From CAYLNH01 sp964384625 (GTDB lineage: Bacteria; Verrucomicrobiota; Lentisphaeria; JABSQK01): a stretch of DNA of 13,524 nucleotides. Location: positions 1-13,524 of the forward strand of contig CAYLNH010000201.1 of NCBI GenBank assembly GCA_964384625.1, given 5' to 3'. The translations under genes were made by a program, and so were the position numbers. The notes below the pieces were generated by a model. It saw nothing but the letters and a program-made list of their open reading frames with translations. It was not told the DNA's origin and did no database searches. This document shows, one piece after another, positions 6,425 through 13,524 of the stretch (positions within the stretch are counted from its first letter, which is position 1; each line of letters opens with the position of its first letter).

Positions 6425-9106
6425 CTATTTCCTGTCGTGTGCGATCCAGAACAGTCTGCCGTCGCCGTGTTGCCAATGAAGACGGATTTTCACGTACCCG
6501 TCCTTGTACCGCACATCCCGCTCCGGCAGGCGATGTGGATCGGGCCGGTCGCCGCACAGGTCGATCACCGGCGGCGCCCCTTCGAGCCCGTCGATGCGGA
6601 TGCTGATCACACCTTTGCGATCCACGTGCACGATGCCGGGGCGCTTGGCGATGATCGTGTGGAGCACGCTCCACTCAGCTTTGTCTTCATAGCCGGCCGG
6701 CGGGGGTTCGGGCGCGGCCCCGTTGCGCCGGTCCATGGGATTCTCGACATAGACGAAGGTGCCGCCGTGGGACGATTCCCACGCTGTGGCGACGAAGCCG
6801 CCGGTGGTCTGCACCGGCCAGCCGCCCGGCACCATGGCGCGGACCTGCTTGACGAAATCCTGCACACCTGGATGTTGCGGGTCGTGCATCTCCTCTCCCG
6901 TATAGGGCACGCGGACCGTCTGCTCGCCCAGCGTCGCCATGAGGAATGCCCCGTCGCCACCGTCTTTGCGCTGGAGATACACCCGCACCAGGTCGTCGGG
7001 GATGTGCTTTTCCATATCCGGATTGGTGAAGGTCCAGATGCCGAGCTCGTCCATCAGGCCTGTCACCATGCCATAGAAGTTCCTGCCGTCTGTCAGGAAC
7101 TCCCGGTTCTCCTTCCGGTCGGCCTCGTTGTTCGAGTCGAAGACGATGACGCCGCCCAGCGGCTTCTTGCGGTCCGGGATCTCCAGCACCTGCGCCCCGA
7201 GCCAGATCTGCTCGTTCCACACGGGATTGAGCGACGGCTCCCAGGCCGGCATGTTCGCGGTCATGCGCCCCACGAAGCGCCCTTCGTGGTTGATGTACAT
7301 GGGCACCCGCTCGGCCAGGTCGAAACGGCGATAGGAGGTGCCGTCGTCGTGCTGCCGGAGATAGCCGCGGGTGCGTCTTGCCTGCCCGCCCTGCGGCTTT
7401 GCCACCTTGACGGCGCGGTTCCATTTCGCCGCCCCCGGCGTCATACAGTAACCGGCGCGATAGCCGGCCCCGTACCTGCACTCCGGGAAGAGCGCGCAGG
7501 TCAACACGCCGGTCAGCCCCAGCCCGCGGTATTCACGCGTTGCGTTGTAATACTTCGAGCCGCGGCCCACCGCACGATGCGAGTAGTCGCCGCCCGAATC
7601 AGCCCAGGTGATGATATCCTGGAAGAAATCACGATTGACAGGACGGAAATCACGGTACAGCATGCTGCAGACAGCGAAATCGAGGGCCGAGAAGTGGCGC
7701 GTGAAACAACGGGTCTCTTCACCACTGACCTCGGCAAAAGACTGGTTTGTCGCCCGTGACAGCAACGCAAAGCCTTTGGTGTCCAGGTCCATGCGACCGA
7801 ACCGGATGCATAGGTCGTTGAGTTTGTTGTTGCCCGCGAGGGTGTCTTTCATCTGCGCCGCCATGAAGGCACCGAAGGACGGGTAGTCTTTGGCCCAGGC
7901 GGTACTTTGCCCGGCCGCTTTACAGCGCCGGTAGTAGAGGGGGATCATGCCCACTTCCTGGTGGTAGCGCAGCCAGCGGCTCATTGCAAACGGCAGGGAG
8001 TTGGCCGCCCAGCCGTCGGAACAGCCGAAACTGACCGGCTTGCCTCCCTGGTATTTGACCATATGCTTGTGCAGCCGCAGCAGACCGCCCCAATGCCACT
8101 GCCAGTAGAGCAAGCCATTGGGATAGGCGGCGCAGTACTTCTTGACGTCGCTGTAACAGATTTCGTATCGCTTGCGCTTGTCGCCGCCGCCGGGATAGTG
8201 GTTCTCCACACTCATCTGCGCCCAGGGGCCCCACTGCCACTCGCCGTTCCACTTGCTCACGCCGCGACTGTAGTACGTCCACCAGGGATGCCATTCCAGC
8301 GTCGGGTCCCGATACGCTTCGGAACTGTAGCACGGCTTTTCGGCGCCCTTGTTTTTGCCGCGCGGCACCCGGTACACATAATCGCCGCAAAGTGTCTTCC
8401 AGTTCTCCATCCGCGGCGTGGCCCCGCTGTAGAACTCGGCCAGCCCGTGGGCCCCGATGTCGCTCCAGGGACGTTCCCGCAGGGGATACATATCGTCCGA
8501 ATACGTGTGATCCCCGAAGAACAGACACATCCGCGTGGGCGGATTGGAAATCCCGCCGCTCCATTCGTGAAACGTCCTGCCGTTGCTCCCCACCACCCCC
8601 TTCGGATCCGGGTGAACGGTCATACCGCTCCAGGGCCGGGTGACAATGAAACCGCGGGAGGCAATCTCCTTCTTTCCGGCAAAGGCACGCACCCGATACA
8701 CCTTGAGCAGCGGCGCCGGCTCGGTCTGCGGCGGGATTTTGATTTTGTATGCCCCGTCCGCATCCGCTTCCACCGGCAGCGTGCTCCGGTCGATCACATT
8801 CGTACAGGTTACCCGCGCCACCGGGGCGCCAAGGCCGGAGAGACGAATGGTTACCGTCTCGCCGGGGACATACACGCAGCCCGCGGATGAGCCCATGTCT
8901 TTCAGGCCGAGACGCCAGTTATTGGGGAAGGTCTTGAGCGGCCATTGATACGGCTCGCCCCACAGCTTGTGCTGCGGGTTGTTGTACGTTCCATGGCCGC
9001 GGCTGCCGTCGATCACACGATGCGGGTAGAAGGGGGTGAACCGGATCTCCTGCGACCGCGCCGCGGCGCAGCCCAGCAACATAGTCAGCAAACAGTATCT
9101 GATCAT
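6425..9106 (-). CDS. Large exported protein of unknown function (893 aa)
   Basis: I do not recognise a family. The N-terminus looks like a short signal peptide (MIRYCLLTMLLGCAAARS, with A-R-S cleavage before Gln19). LLGC at 10-13 could instead act as a lipobox, making it a lipoprotein. Residues about 75-155 resemble a beta-sandwich module (GETVTIRLSGLG onward). The middle (about 195-560) is rich in Trp, Tyr and His, with clusters such as EWHPWWTYYS (271-280) and YWQWHWGG (334-341), as in carbohydrate-binding clefts. The last 80 residues look like another beta domain. The start is firm: AAGGAGG lies 7 bases before the ATG, which overlaps the previous gene's TGA by 4 bases. Tight linkage to the anchored protein before it and the pseudopilin after it suggests a shared surface task. 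A glycan-active enzyme is plausible but not shown. Confidence 0.85.
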   Translation of the reverse strand: MIRYCLLTMLLGCAAARSQEIRFTPFYPHRVIDGSRGHGTYNNPQHKLWGEPYQWPLKTFPNNWRLGLKDMGSSAGCVYVPGETVTIRLSGLGAPVARVTCTNVIDRSTLPVEADADGAYKIKIPPQTEPAPLLKVYRVRAFAGKKEIASRGFIVTRPWSGMTVHPDPKGVVGSNGRTFHEWSGGISNPPTRMCLFFGDHTYSDDMYPLRERPWSDIGAHGLAEFYSGATPRMENWKTLCGDYVYRVPRGKNKGAEKPCYSSEAYRDPTLEWHPWWTYYSRGVSKWNGEWQWGPWAQMSVENHYPGGGDKRKRYEICYSDVKKYCAAYPNGLLYWQWHWGGLLRLHKHMVKYQGGKPVSFGCSDGWAANSLPFAMSRWLRYHQEVGMIPLYYRRCKAAGQSTAWAKDYPSFGAFMAAQMKDTLAGNNKLNDLCIRFGRMDLDTKGFALLSRATNQSFAEVSGEETRCFTRHFSALDFAVCSMLYRDFRPVNRDFFQDIITWADSGGDYSHRAVGRGSKYYNATREYRGLGLTGVLTCALFPECRYGAGYRAGYCMTPGAAKWNRAVKVAKPQGGQARRTRGYLRQHDDGTSYRRFDLAERVPMYINHEGRFVGRMTANMPAWEPSLNPVWNEQIWLGAQVLEIPDRKKPLGGVIVFDSNNEADRKENREFLTDGRNFYGMVTGLMDELGIWTFTNPDMEKHIPDDLVRVYLQRKDGGDGAFLMATLGEQTVRVPYTGEEMHDPQHPGVQDFVKQVRAMVPGGWPVQTTGGFVATAWESSHGGTFVYVENPMDRRNGAAPEPPPAGYEDKAEWSVLHTIIAKRPGIVHVDRKGVISIRIDGLEGAPPVIDLCGDRPDPHRLPERDVRYKDGYVKIRLHWQHGDGRLFWIAHDRK

Positions 9107-10509
9107 TTCCCGGCCTCCTTCCAGGCGGCAACACAGCGGGCAAGGAGGTCCTTCCCCGCCGGCTCCGGCAGGCTTTCAACAAAGACCACGTTCCCGCGAC
9201 GCGTCTGGTTTAACCCGGTGATGCGGTTCTTCTTTGCTCCATTGCGGGTCTTGAGCGACTTCATCACCGCCGCTGCCGCTGTCTTCGCTTCGGCGACGTC
9301 GGCGAATTCGAGAATGACGATCTCGAACTGACTCGCCCGCCGATGCGGCGTGGTCCAGAAATTCGTGATGCCGAAATCCGGCCGGTACTTCAGCCGCCAC
9401 ATCTGCTTCGGGCGGATCTCGGTCTCGAAGGCAAACCCGTCGTATTGAAAGGCCGACGGCAGCAGCCAGCCCATGTAGGTGTAGCCGTTGCTTCCCGCCG
9501 GCGGTTCGAAAGGCAACTGCTTCCGATAACGCGAACCGGTGAGTGCGAACATCTCCGGCGCCGCCGACGCTGCGGCGCCGGCGGTCAAGACGACGCCGTT
9601 GAGCATGCCGCGCTCGGCAAAGGCCCTGGCCGCCGCCAGAACGCCGGCCGGGCCGGAACCGGTCACGCGCACCAGCAACCGCAGAGGGACATCCGTCGGA
9701 TAGGTCGGTGTTCTTACATCCTTGAGCGCCTGCATTTGGCGGTAGTAGTTCTGGCGCGGATCCTTTCGTTGTTTGTCCGTCGTCAGACGATCCAGCCGGG
9801 AACGCACCATCCACTCCATGAACAGATGACTGCGATCCACCTCGACCAGGCCGACACCGGTTTGCCCCTTTGGCCAGGCGCCGAAGCCGGCCGCCATGAA
9901 CCCGGTCTTGTACTGGTACGGCAAGCCCATGTCCGCAGGACTCAGCGCGAACTCGTACTTGTTCTGATACCAGTCGAAATCCATCCACCAGGTCGGCAGC
10001 CAGCTGCGGCCGCGCAGTACTTCATTGTCCCACAGCGTGCCCACCGCAATCACATGGGTCTGGCCCGTCACCGCAAAATCCTTCGCGTCGAATTCGGCGG
10101 CCGGGAGGATGCCGTCCCAATCGCTGTGGCCGGGGATGCGTCGAATCGCATCGCGCAGGACGACGGCGGCGGCGCGGGAAGCATCCGTGGAACCGAAGGC
10201 GACCACCACCCCGCCCTTCGTCCCGAGCAGACACGGCAGAAACGAGCCGACCGGCGTCTCGGGCTCTGGTGTTTTGCGGTTCTCAACCTGAACGTCCGGC
10301 GCAGGATGATCGACAGCCGATTGCCGCTCCGGCGCCGCGGTCACCGCGTTGCCCCGCTGTTTGAAGGTACAGGCATAGCCGCCAATGACGACCACACCCG
10401 CAAACGCCGCCAGCAGAACCCCGATCAGCGGCCAGACAGAGGTGCGGCGGCGTGACGCTCCGCCGGCTGCCTGACGCCGGCGCGAAGCGGATAGTCTCAA
10501 CTTTGTCAT
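9103..10509 (-). CDS. Membrane-anchored protein of unknown function (468 aa)
   Basis: I do not recognise a family. A basic N-terminus with Arg clusters (10-12 and 20-22) precedes one membrane segment (about 25-46), giving an N-in signal anchor. A Pro/Glu-rich linker (about 55-88) then leads into an extracytoplasmic domain. That domain has two alpha/beta-looking stretches: VVVAFGSTDASRAAAVVLRD (101-120) with THVIAVGTLWDNEVL (151-165), and LRLLVRVTGSGPAGVLAAAR (276-295). These resemble strand-helix units of the small alpha/beta modules found in many cell-surface and polysaccharide-related proteins, but that comparison is weak. The start has GAGG 9 bases upstream. It ends in the ATGA overlap that starts the 893-residue gene, so the two are probably made together and may interact. 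It begins 42 bases after the regulator gene. Confidence 0.82.
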   Translation of the reverse strand: MTKLRLSASRRRQAAGGASRRRTSVWPLIGVLLAAFAGVVVIGGYACTFKQRGNAVTAAPERQSAVDHPAPDVQVENRKTPEPETPVGSFLPCLLGTKGGVVVAFGSTDASRAAAVVLRDAIRRIPGHSDWDGILPAAEFDAKDFAVTGQTHVIAVGTLWDNEVLRGRSWLPTWWMDFDWYQNKYEFALSPADMGLPYQYKTGFMAAGFGAWPKGQTGVGLVEVDRSHLFMEWMVRSRLDRLTTDKQRKDPRQNYYRQMQALKDVRTPTYPTDVPLRLLVRVTGSGPAGVLAAARAFAERGMLNGVVLTAGAAASAAPEMFALTGSRYRKQLPFEPPAGSNGYTYMGWLLPSAFQYDGFAFETEIRPKQMWRLKYRPDFGITNFWTTPHRRASQFEIVILEFADVAEAKTAAAAVMKSLKTRNGAKKNRITGLNQTRRGNVVFVESLPEPAGKDLLARCVAAWKEAGK

Positions 10510-10551
10510 GCTTGTTGTCCTCGCGTCATTCTTTCGTTTCGCCCGTCGGCG

Positions 10552-11733
10552 TCAAGTGTCGTAGACCACCAGCGACGGCGCTACCGTGACCCGTTGCGGC
10601 GGGTGCCCCGCCGCGGTGTCACAGCGCTGTTGACAGAGCTCGACAAGGGTCGTGCCGATCTGTTCATCATTCTTCTCAACCGTCGCTGCCGGCAGCCAGT
10701 CGCTGAGACGATGCTCCTCGATGTACGGCGCGTAATTGTCATAGCCGACGACAACGACATCGCGATTGGGCTCCAGATGAAAGCGGCGCAGAGCCCGGGC
10801 AACGGTGAATGCATGCTGGTCGGTGTCGGTCAGGATGGCATCGATCGGATGATCGCCCGTAAGATAAGGAGCCAGATGGCCGGACAAACGGCAGGCGTCT
10901 TCATCCAATTGCGCGTCGACCGCGGTCGTCGATGCCGTTCGCCGAAAGACATTGACCGCCACAAGCGGCGCAACCGGCTCCAGGCCGTGGGCCGCAATGG
11001 CTGCCCGACAGCCCGCATCACGCCGTTCCCGCCACTGCGAACCGGCGGTGCCGCCGCCAAGGCGCAGCAGGCGGCGGCAGCCCTTCTCCTCGACCAGCCA
11101 GTTGACCAGCAGTTCCGCTCCCGCCGCGTGGTCCGAGAAGACCTGGTCGCAAGACGGCAGCCAGCCGCACTCGCCGCAGATCGCCACGGCAATCCCACGG
11201 GCCGCCGCCGCCTCGATCAACGGGACCAGCGGCGACTCCGGACACACCCCGAGTTCAACGACAATTCCTAAGACCCCGCAAGCCTGCAGCCACGTCGCCG
11301 TGACGCCGGCCAGGTTGTCGGCGTGCAGCCGCAACATGTGCGCCCCACCCTCGCGCAGCGCCGTCAGAACCCCCTGATGAAACCGCAGGGTCTGACTGCC
11401 GCCGATCTCCTCCGGCGACAACGGATCATCACTGCGGGCGCAACTGGCCACCGCAATCGTACGCGGCGTCGTCTCCTGGCAGACCGTCTGCAGATCCAAC
11501 AGCCAACCCCGACCATTGGGCGTCTTCCGCAGCAGTTTCCGCCGCCGCATCAGGTCCATCATCTGCCGCAAAGTCGGCCGCGAAATACCCAGTCGCTGTG
11601 CCAGCGCCCGTTCACTGGGCAACCGCCCGTCCGGCTCCACCTGCCGGGCGCTGACCAGCCGGCCGAGACGCCGAAAGGCTTCCCGCTGTTTCGCGCTCTG
11701 CCCCGCCTCCACGAGTTCCTCAAAAACAGTCAT
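10552..11733 (-). CDS. Transcriptional regulator, GntR-type winged helix with LacI-type sugar-binding domain
   Basis: This 393-residue protein has a GntR-family winged-helix DNA-binding domain at about 15-80. Its core is GRLPSERALAQRLGISRPTL (36-55), the usual helix-turn-helix signature. A LacI/periplasmic-binding-protein-type effector domain follows from about 90 to 390. It shows VVVVGYDNYAPY (325-336) and ends in the typical V-A-P-S-L-V-V strand. The layout matches AraR-like repressors, which release DNA when they bind a sugar. GAGGG lies 5 bases before the ATG. Inverted-repeat operators (11758-11794) sit between the promoter and this gene, so autorepression and control of the downstream genes are likely. 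The ligand is unknown, though the neighbours point to a sugar or oligosaccharide. Confidence 0.9.
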   Translation of the reverse strand: MTVFEELVEAGQSAKQREAFRRLGRLVSARQVEPDGRLPSERALAQRLGISRPTLRQMMDLMRRRKLLRKTPNGRGWLLDLQTVCQETTPRTIAVASCARSDDPLSPEEIGGSQTLRFHQGVLTALREGGAHMLRLHADNLAGVTATWLQACGVLGIVVELGVCPESPLVPLIEAAAARGIAVAICGECGWLPSCDQVFSDHAAGAELLVNWLVEEKGCRRLLRLGGGTAGSQWRERRDAGCRAAIAAHGLEPVAPLVAVNVFRRTASTTAVDAQLDEDACRLSGHLAPYLTGDHPIDAILTDTDQHAFTVARALRRFHLEPNRDVVVVGYDNYAPYIEEHRLSDWLPAATVEKNDEQIGTTLVELCQQRCDTAAGHPPQRVTVAPSLVVYDT

Positions 11734-11757
11734 CAGGCCCTCTTATCTTATCAAACT

Positions 11758-11794
11758 ATTACCAAAAACAACTCTTGGTAATTATTTATTACCA
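11758..11794. promoter_or_regulatory. Three-half-site operator upstream of the regulator gene
   Basis: Three copies of one half-site alternate in orientation: ATTACCAA (11758-11765), TTGGTAAT (11775-11782) and ATTACCA (11788-11794). They form two overlapping perfect inverted repeats, with 8-base arms and a 9-base spacer, and with 7-base arms and a 5-base spacer (11776-11794). The two same-orientation copies are 30 bases apart, close to three helical turns. The right-hand copy overlaps the predicted -10 box and the others lie just downstream of the start of transcription, so a bound repressor would block initiation. The likely ligand is the adjacent GntR/LacI-type regulator. Confidence 0.65.
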
Positions 11795-11818
11795 TAAGCC
11801 GCGCGGGCCGTTTGTCAA
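11791..11818 (-). promoter_or_regulatory. Putative sigma-70-type promoter of the regulator-led cassette
   Basis: On the minus strand, a perfect TTGACA -35 box (11818-11813) and TATGGT -10 box (11796-11791, 4 of 6 matches) are separated by 16 bases. Transcription would start near 11784, about 50 bases before the regulator ATG at 11733. The -10 box overlaps a TGGTAAT half-site. No other promoter of similar quality was seen in the gaps between here and 2686, which supports one transcript for the cassette. Confidence 0.6.
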
Positions 11819-11903
11819 GCGGTTGTTCAGAACAGTTGCACGCAAGGCGAAACGGGTACACTCCGGCGGCTGCGGCGGAACAATCGATGCCGGAGAACTC
11901 GAC

Positions 11904-13337
11904 CTACATGGTCTCCATAATCACGTCGTCATGGGCGCGCATGCAGTCATACAGGCGGGTACGCATGGTTTCTGTTCGCTCATCCTGACCGGCCAGGTTC
12001 TGCATTTGGAAAGGGTCGTTGGCCAGATCGTACAGCTCTTCGCCTTCCCCGTGATGCAGGGTGTATGCCAGGTTCTTCCAGCGTAACGTGCGCTGGTTGT
12101 GATCCGGCCCGAAGCAGCCGAAACTCTGAATCAGGAGGTCCTGACGGACGGCTGAGGCCGTACCGTCGGCAAGCGGCAGGAGGTCCTTGCCGTCATAGTG
12201 TTCCGGCACGCCGACGCCGGCGGCGGCAAGAATGGTGGCGGGGATGTCGAGGTTGCTGACCAGCGCGTCGGTCACGCGGCCGGAGCGAATGCGGCCGGGC
12301 CAGCGCATGAACAGCGGGATGCGCAGTGTCTCTTCCACCATTACCGCATCCTTATTGAACAGGCCGCCGTGGGCCGCCAGCAGGTCGCCGTGATCGCTGC
12401 CGACAATGACCAGCGTGTCGTCGGTCAGCCCCAGGCGGTCCAGGTCCGTCAACAACGCGCCGAGCGCGCGGTCGACGAGCATGGTCTGTTCCAAGGCGCG
12501 GGCGACGGGTTGCCGCCACCAGTCCCAATCGCCGGTCGGGCAATGCGGGCCGACGCGATCGGCGGCCAGCTGATAGCAGTGCGGCAGGCCGGTCAGCGAA
12601 CGGCGGAAGCTTGGATATTCCTCGACGGCTTCGGGGGGGATCCGTCCGGCCACATCACCGGCGCTGTGATAGGGTTGATGCGGCCCCCAGACGTCGACCT
12701 TTAACAGAAACGGTTCGGGGTTGCGCCCGACTTCTGACAGCCAGTTGCGGGCGAGGCGGGTGACGAAGTGCGCTTCGTGTACGGCTTCCGGGCCGTCGAG
12801 CACACCGGCAGACGAAAACGGGCCCCAGGTGTTACCCAGTTCATACCGGCGGCCGCCGGCGGCGGGGTCGTCCTTGCACCAGTCGCAACGCACCGTCGCC
12901 GGAAAGGCACCGCCGACATCATCAAGGTACTCTTTGTACTGTCCCGAGCCGTAGGGATGGCCGTAACCCGGCAGGCTCCAGCCCTCGAAACCAAGGTCCT
13001 GCGGCAGACGATCGTCACCGCAATGCCACTTGCCGAAATAACCGAGGCGATAGCCGGCGGCACGCAGGGGTTCATGGAAGAAATCCTGATCCGGCCGAAA
13101 TCCGGGGGCGCCCTTGGGAATATTCAGACGGACTCCGTGGCGGTGCGGATAGACGCCGGTCAGCATCGACGCCCGCGCCGGTGAACAGAGCGGACAGCAG
13201 GTGTAGGCGCGGTGAAACCAGGCGCCTTCGCGGCAGAGCCGGCGGATATTGGGCAACTCAACCAGATGACCGTAACAGGACAGCAGTTGATGGTAGATCT
13301 GGTGATCCGTTGTAAACCAGAGGATGTTGGGAGTCAT
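11904..13337 (-). CDS. Type I (formylglycine-dependent) sulfatase, no signal peptide
   Basis: This 477-residue enzyme belongs to the alkaline phosphatase/sulfatase superfamily and would hydrolyse a sulfate ester. The N-terminal strand NILWFTTDH supplies metal-ligand Asp11. The sulfatase signature C51-S-P-A-R55 followed by ASMLTG marks Cys51 for conversion to formylglycine by a formylglycine-generating enzyme, which is not in this window. Other expected active-site residues are Lys103 and His105 (GKWHCG), His220 (WGPHQPY), Asp315-His316 (SDHGD) and Lys329. The protein begins directly with the catalytic strand, so it has no export signal and probably acts in the cytoplasm on an imported substrate. 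No ribosome site is visible before the ATG; the start is set by the family N-terminus. It lies upstream of the regulator in the same direction, 170 bases away. The substrate cannot be named. Confidence 0.93.
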   Translation of the reverse strand: MTPNILWFTTDHQIYHQLLSCYGHLVELPNIRRLCREGAWFHRAYTCCPLCSPARASMLTGVYPHRHGVRLNIPKGAPGFRPDQDFFHEPLRAAGYRLGYFGKWHCGDDRLPQDLGFEGWSLPGYGHPYGSGQYKEYLDDVGGAFPATVRCDWCKDDPAAGGRRYELGNTWGPFSSAGVLDGPEAVHEAHFVTRLARNWLSEVGRNPEPFLLKVDVWGPHQPYHSAGDVAGRIPPEAVEEYPSFRRSLTGLPHCYQLAADRVGPHCPTGDWDWWRQPVARALEQTMLVDRALGALLTDLDRLGLTDDTLVIVGSDHGDLLAAHGGLFNKDAVMVEETLRIPLFMRWPGRIRSGRVTDALVSNLDIPATILAAAGVGVPEHYDGKDLLPLADGTASAVRQDLLIQSFGCFGPDHNQRTLRWKNLAYTLHHGEGEELYDLANDPFQMQNLAGQDERTETMRTRLYDCMRAHDDVIMETM

Positions 13338-13524
13338 GGGAGATACCGGATGTTTGAGTTGTTGTCGACGTTCAACGGGAGCTTCCGTGTCCGCCCCCGT
13401 ATGGCGGCGTCACGGACGTACGGAATTCTCATCGGGCGACCGGAGAGTCTTCGCCGGTCAGAAGGAAGCGATATTAATACGGCATGCAAATAGGCGACAC
13501 TCGTCATGCTGCTGCATATGCGAT
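13338..13524. other. Leader region upstream of the sulfatase, no gene seen
   Basis: No coding frame with recognisable content was found. An imperfect hairpin is present at 13385-13415: outer arms CCGTG and CACGG, inner arms CCGCC and GGCGG, with a small internal loop. An AT-rich patch on the minus strand at about 13468-13480 (TATTAATAT) could hold a -10 box, but I found no good -35 partner at normal spacing. The sulfatase promoter is probably here or just outside the window. Confidence 0.3.

Noticed and set aside
5639..7759. Long plus-strand open frame of 706 codons
   Set aside because: It is antisense to the pseudopilin and to half of the 893-residue gene. It has no motif, and the minus-strand genes have ribosome sites and coupled starts.
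10363..10386. Possible lipobox (G-Y-A-C47) at the end of the membrane segment of the 468-residue protein
   Set aside because: Position -3 is Gly and -2 is Tyr, which do not fit the lipobox pattern, so a simple signal anchor is the better reading.
11820..11903. Inverted repeat after the sulfatase stop as a terminator
   Set aside because: CTCCGGC and GCCGGAG arms exist, but they are about 20 bases apart and no T tract follows. It is too weak to annotate.

Overview
The window is a GC-rich bacterial segment in which all eight recognisable genes lie on the minus strand, so transcription runs from right to left. The likely source is a member of the Planctomycetes-Verrucomicrobia-Lentisphaerae group, most probably Lentisphaerota or a close relative. 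This rests on a formylglycine-type sulfatase, a PulG-like pseudopilin with an H-X9-DG tail placed beside secreted carbohydrate-active proteins, and the lack of glycine before the prepilin cleavage site. No ribosomal or other marker gene is present, so the assignment is an inference.

Layout, in the direction of transcription. (1) 13337-11904: type I sulfatase with no signal peptide. (2) 11818-11758: a control region with a TTGACA-16-TATGGT promoter and three ATTACCA/TGGTAAT half-sites that overlap its -10 box. (3) 11733-10552: a regulator with a GntR-type winged helix and a LacI-type sugar-binding domain. (4) 10509-9103: a membrane-anchored protein of unknown function. (5) 9106-6425: a large exported protein of unknown function that overlaps gene 4 by 4 bases. 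(6) 6415-5693: the pseudopilin, starting 9 bases after gene 5. (7) 5604-2686: a secreted clan GH-A-like glycosidase with a CBM9-like C-terminus. (8) 2622-2596: a GC-rich stem-loop at the end of this block. (9) 2507-1440: a cation/Ca2+ exchanger. (10) 1167-226: a LysM-YkuD L,D-transpeptidase with its own promoter (1339-1311) and a terminator (197-173).

My reading is that 2686-11733 is one carbohydrate-responsive cassette. The regulator senses a sugar and represses the promoter just upstream of itself. The cassette then supplies a surface pseudopilin, an exported glycosidase and two exported or anchored proteins with no family I recognise. The sulfatase just upstream fits a sulfated glycan or sulfated metabolite as substrate, but it is not clearly in the same transcription unit. 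The exchanger and the L,D-transpeptidase look like ordinary ion-homeostasis and cell-wall genes next to the cassette.

No rRNA, tRNA, CRISPR array, insertion sequence or integrase was seen. The many long plus-strand reading frames are shadows of the minus-strand genes, as expected at high GC.
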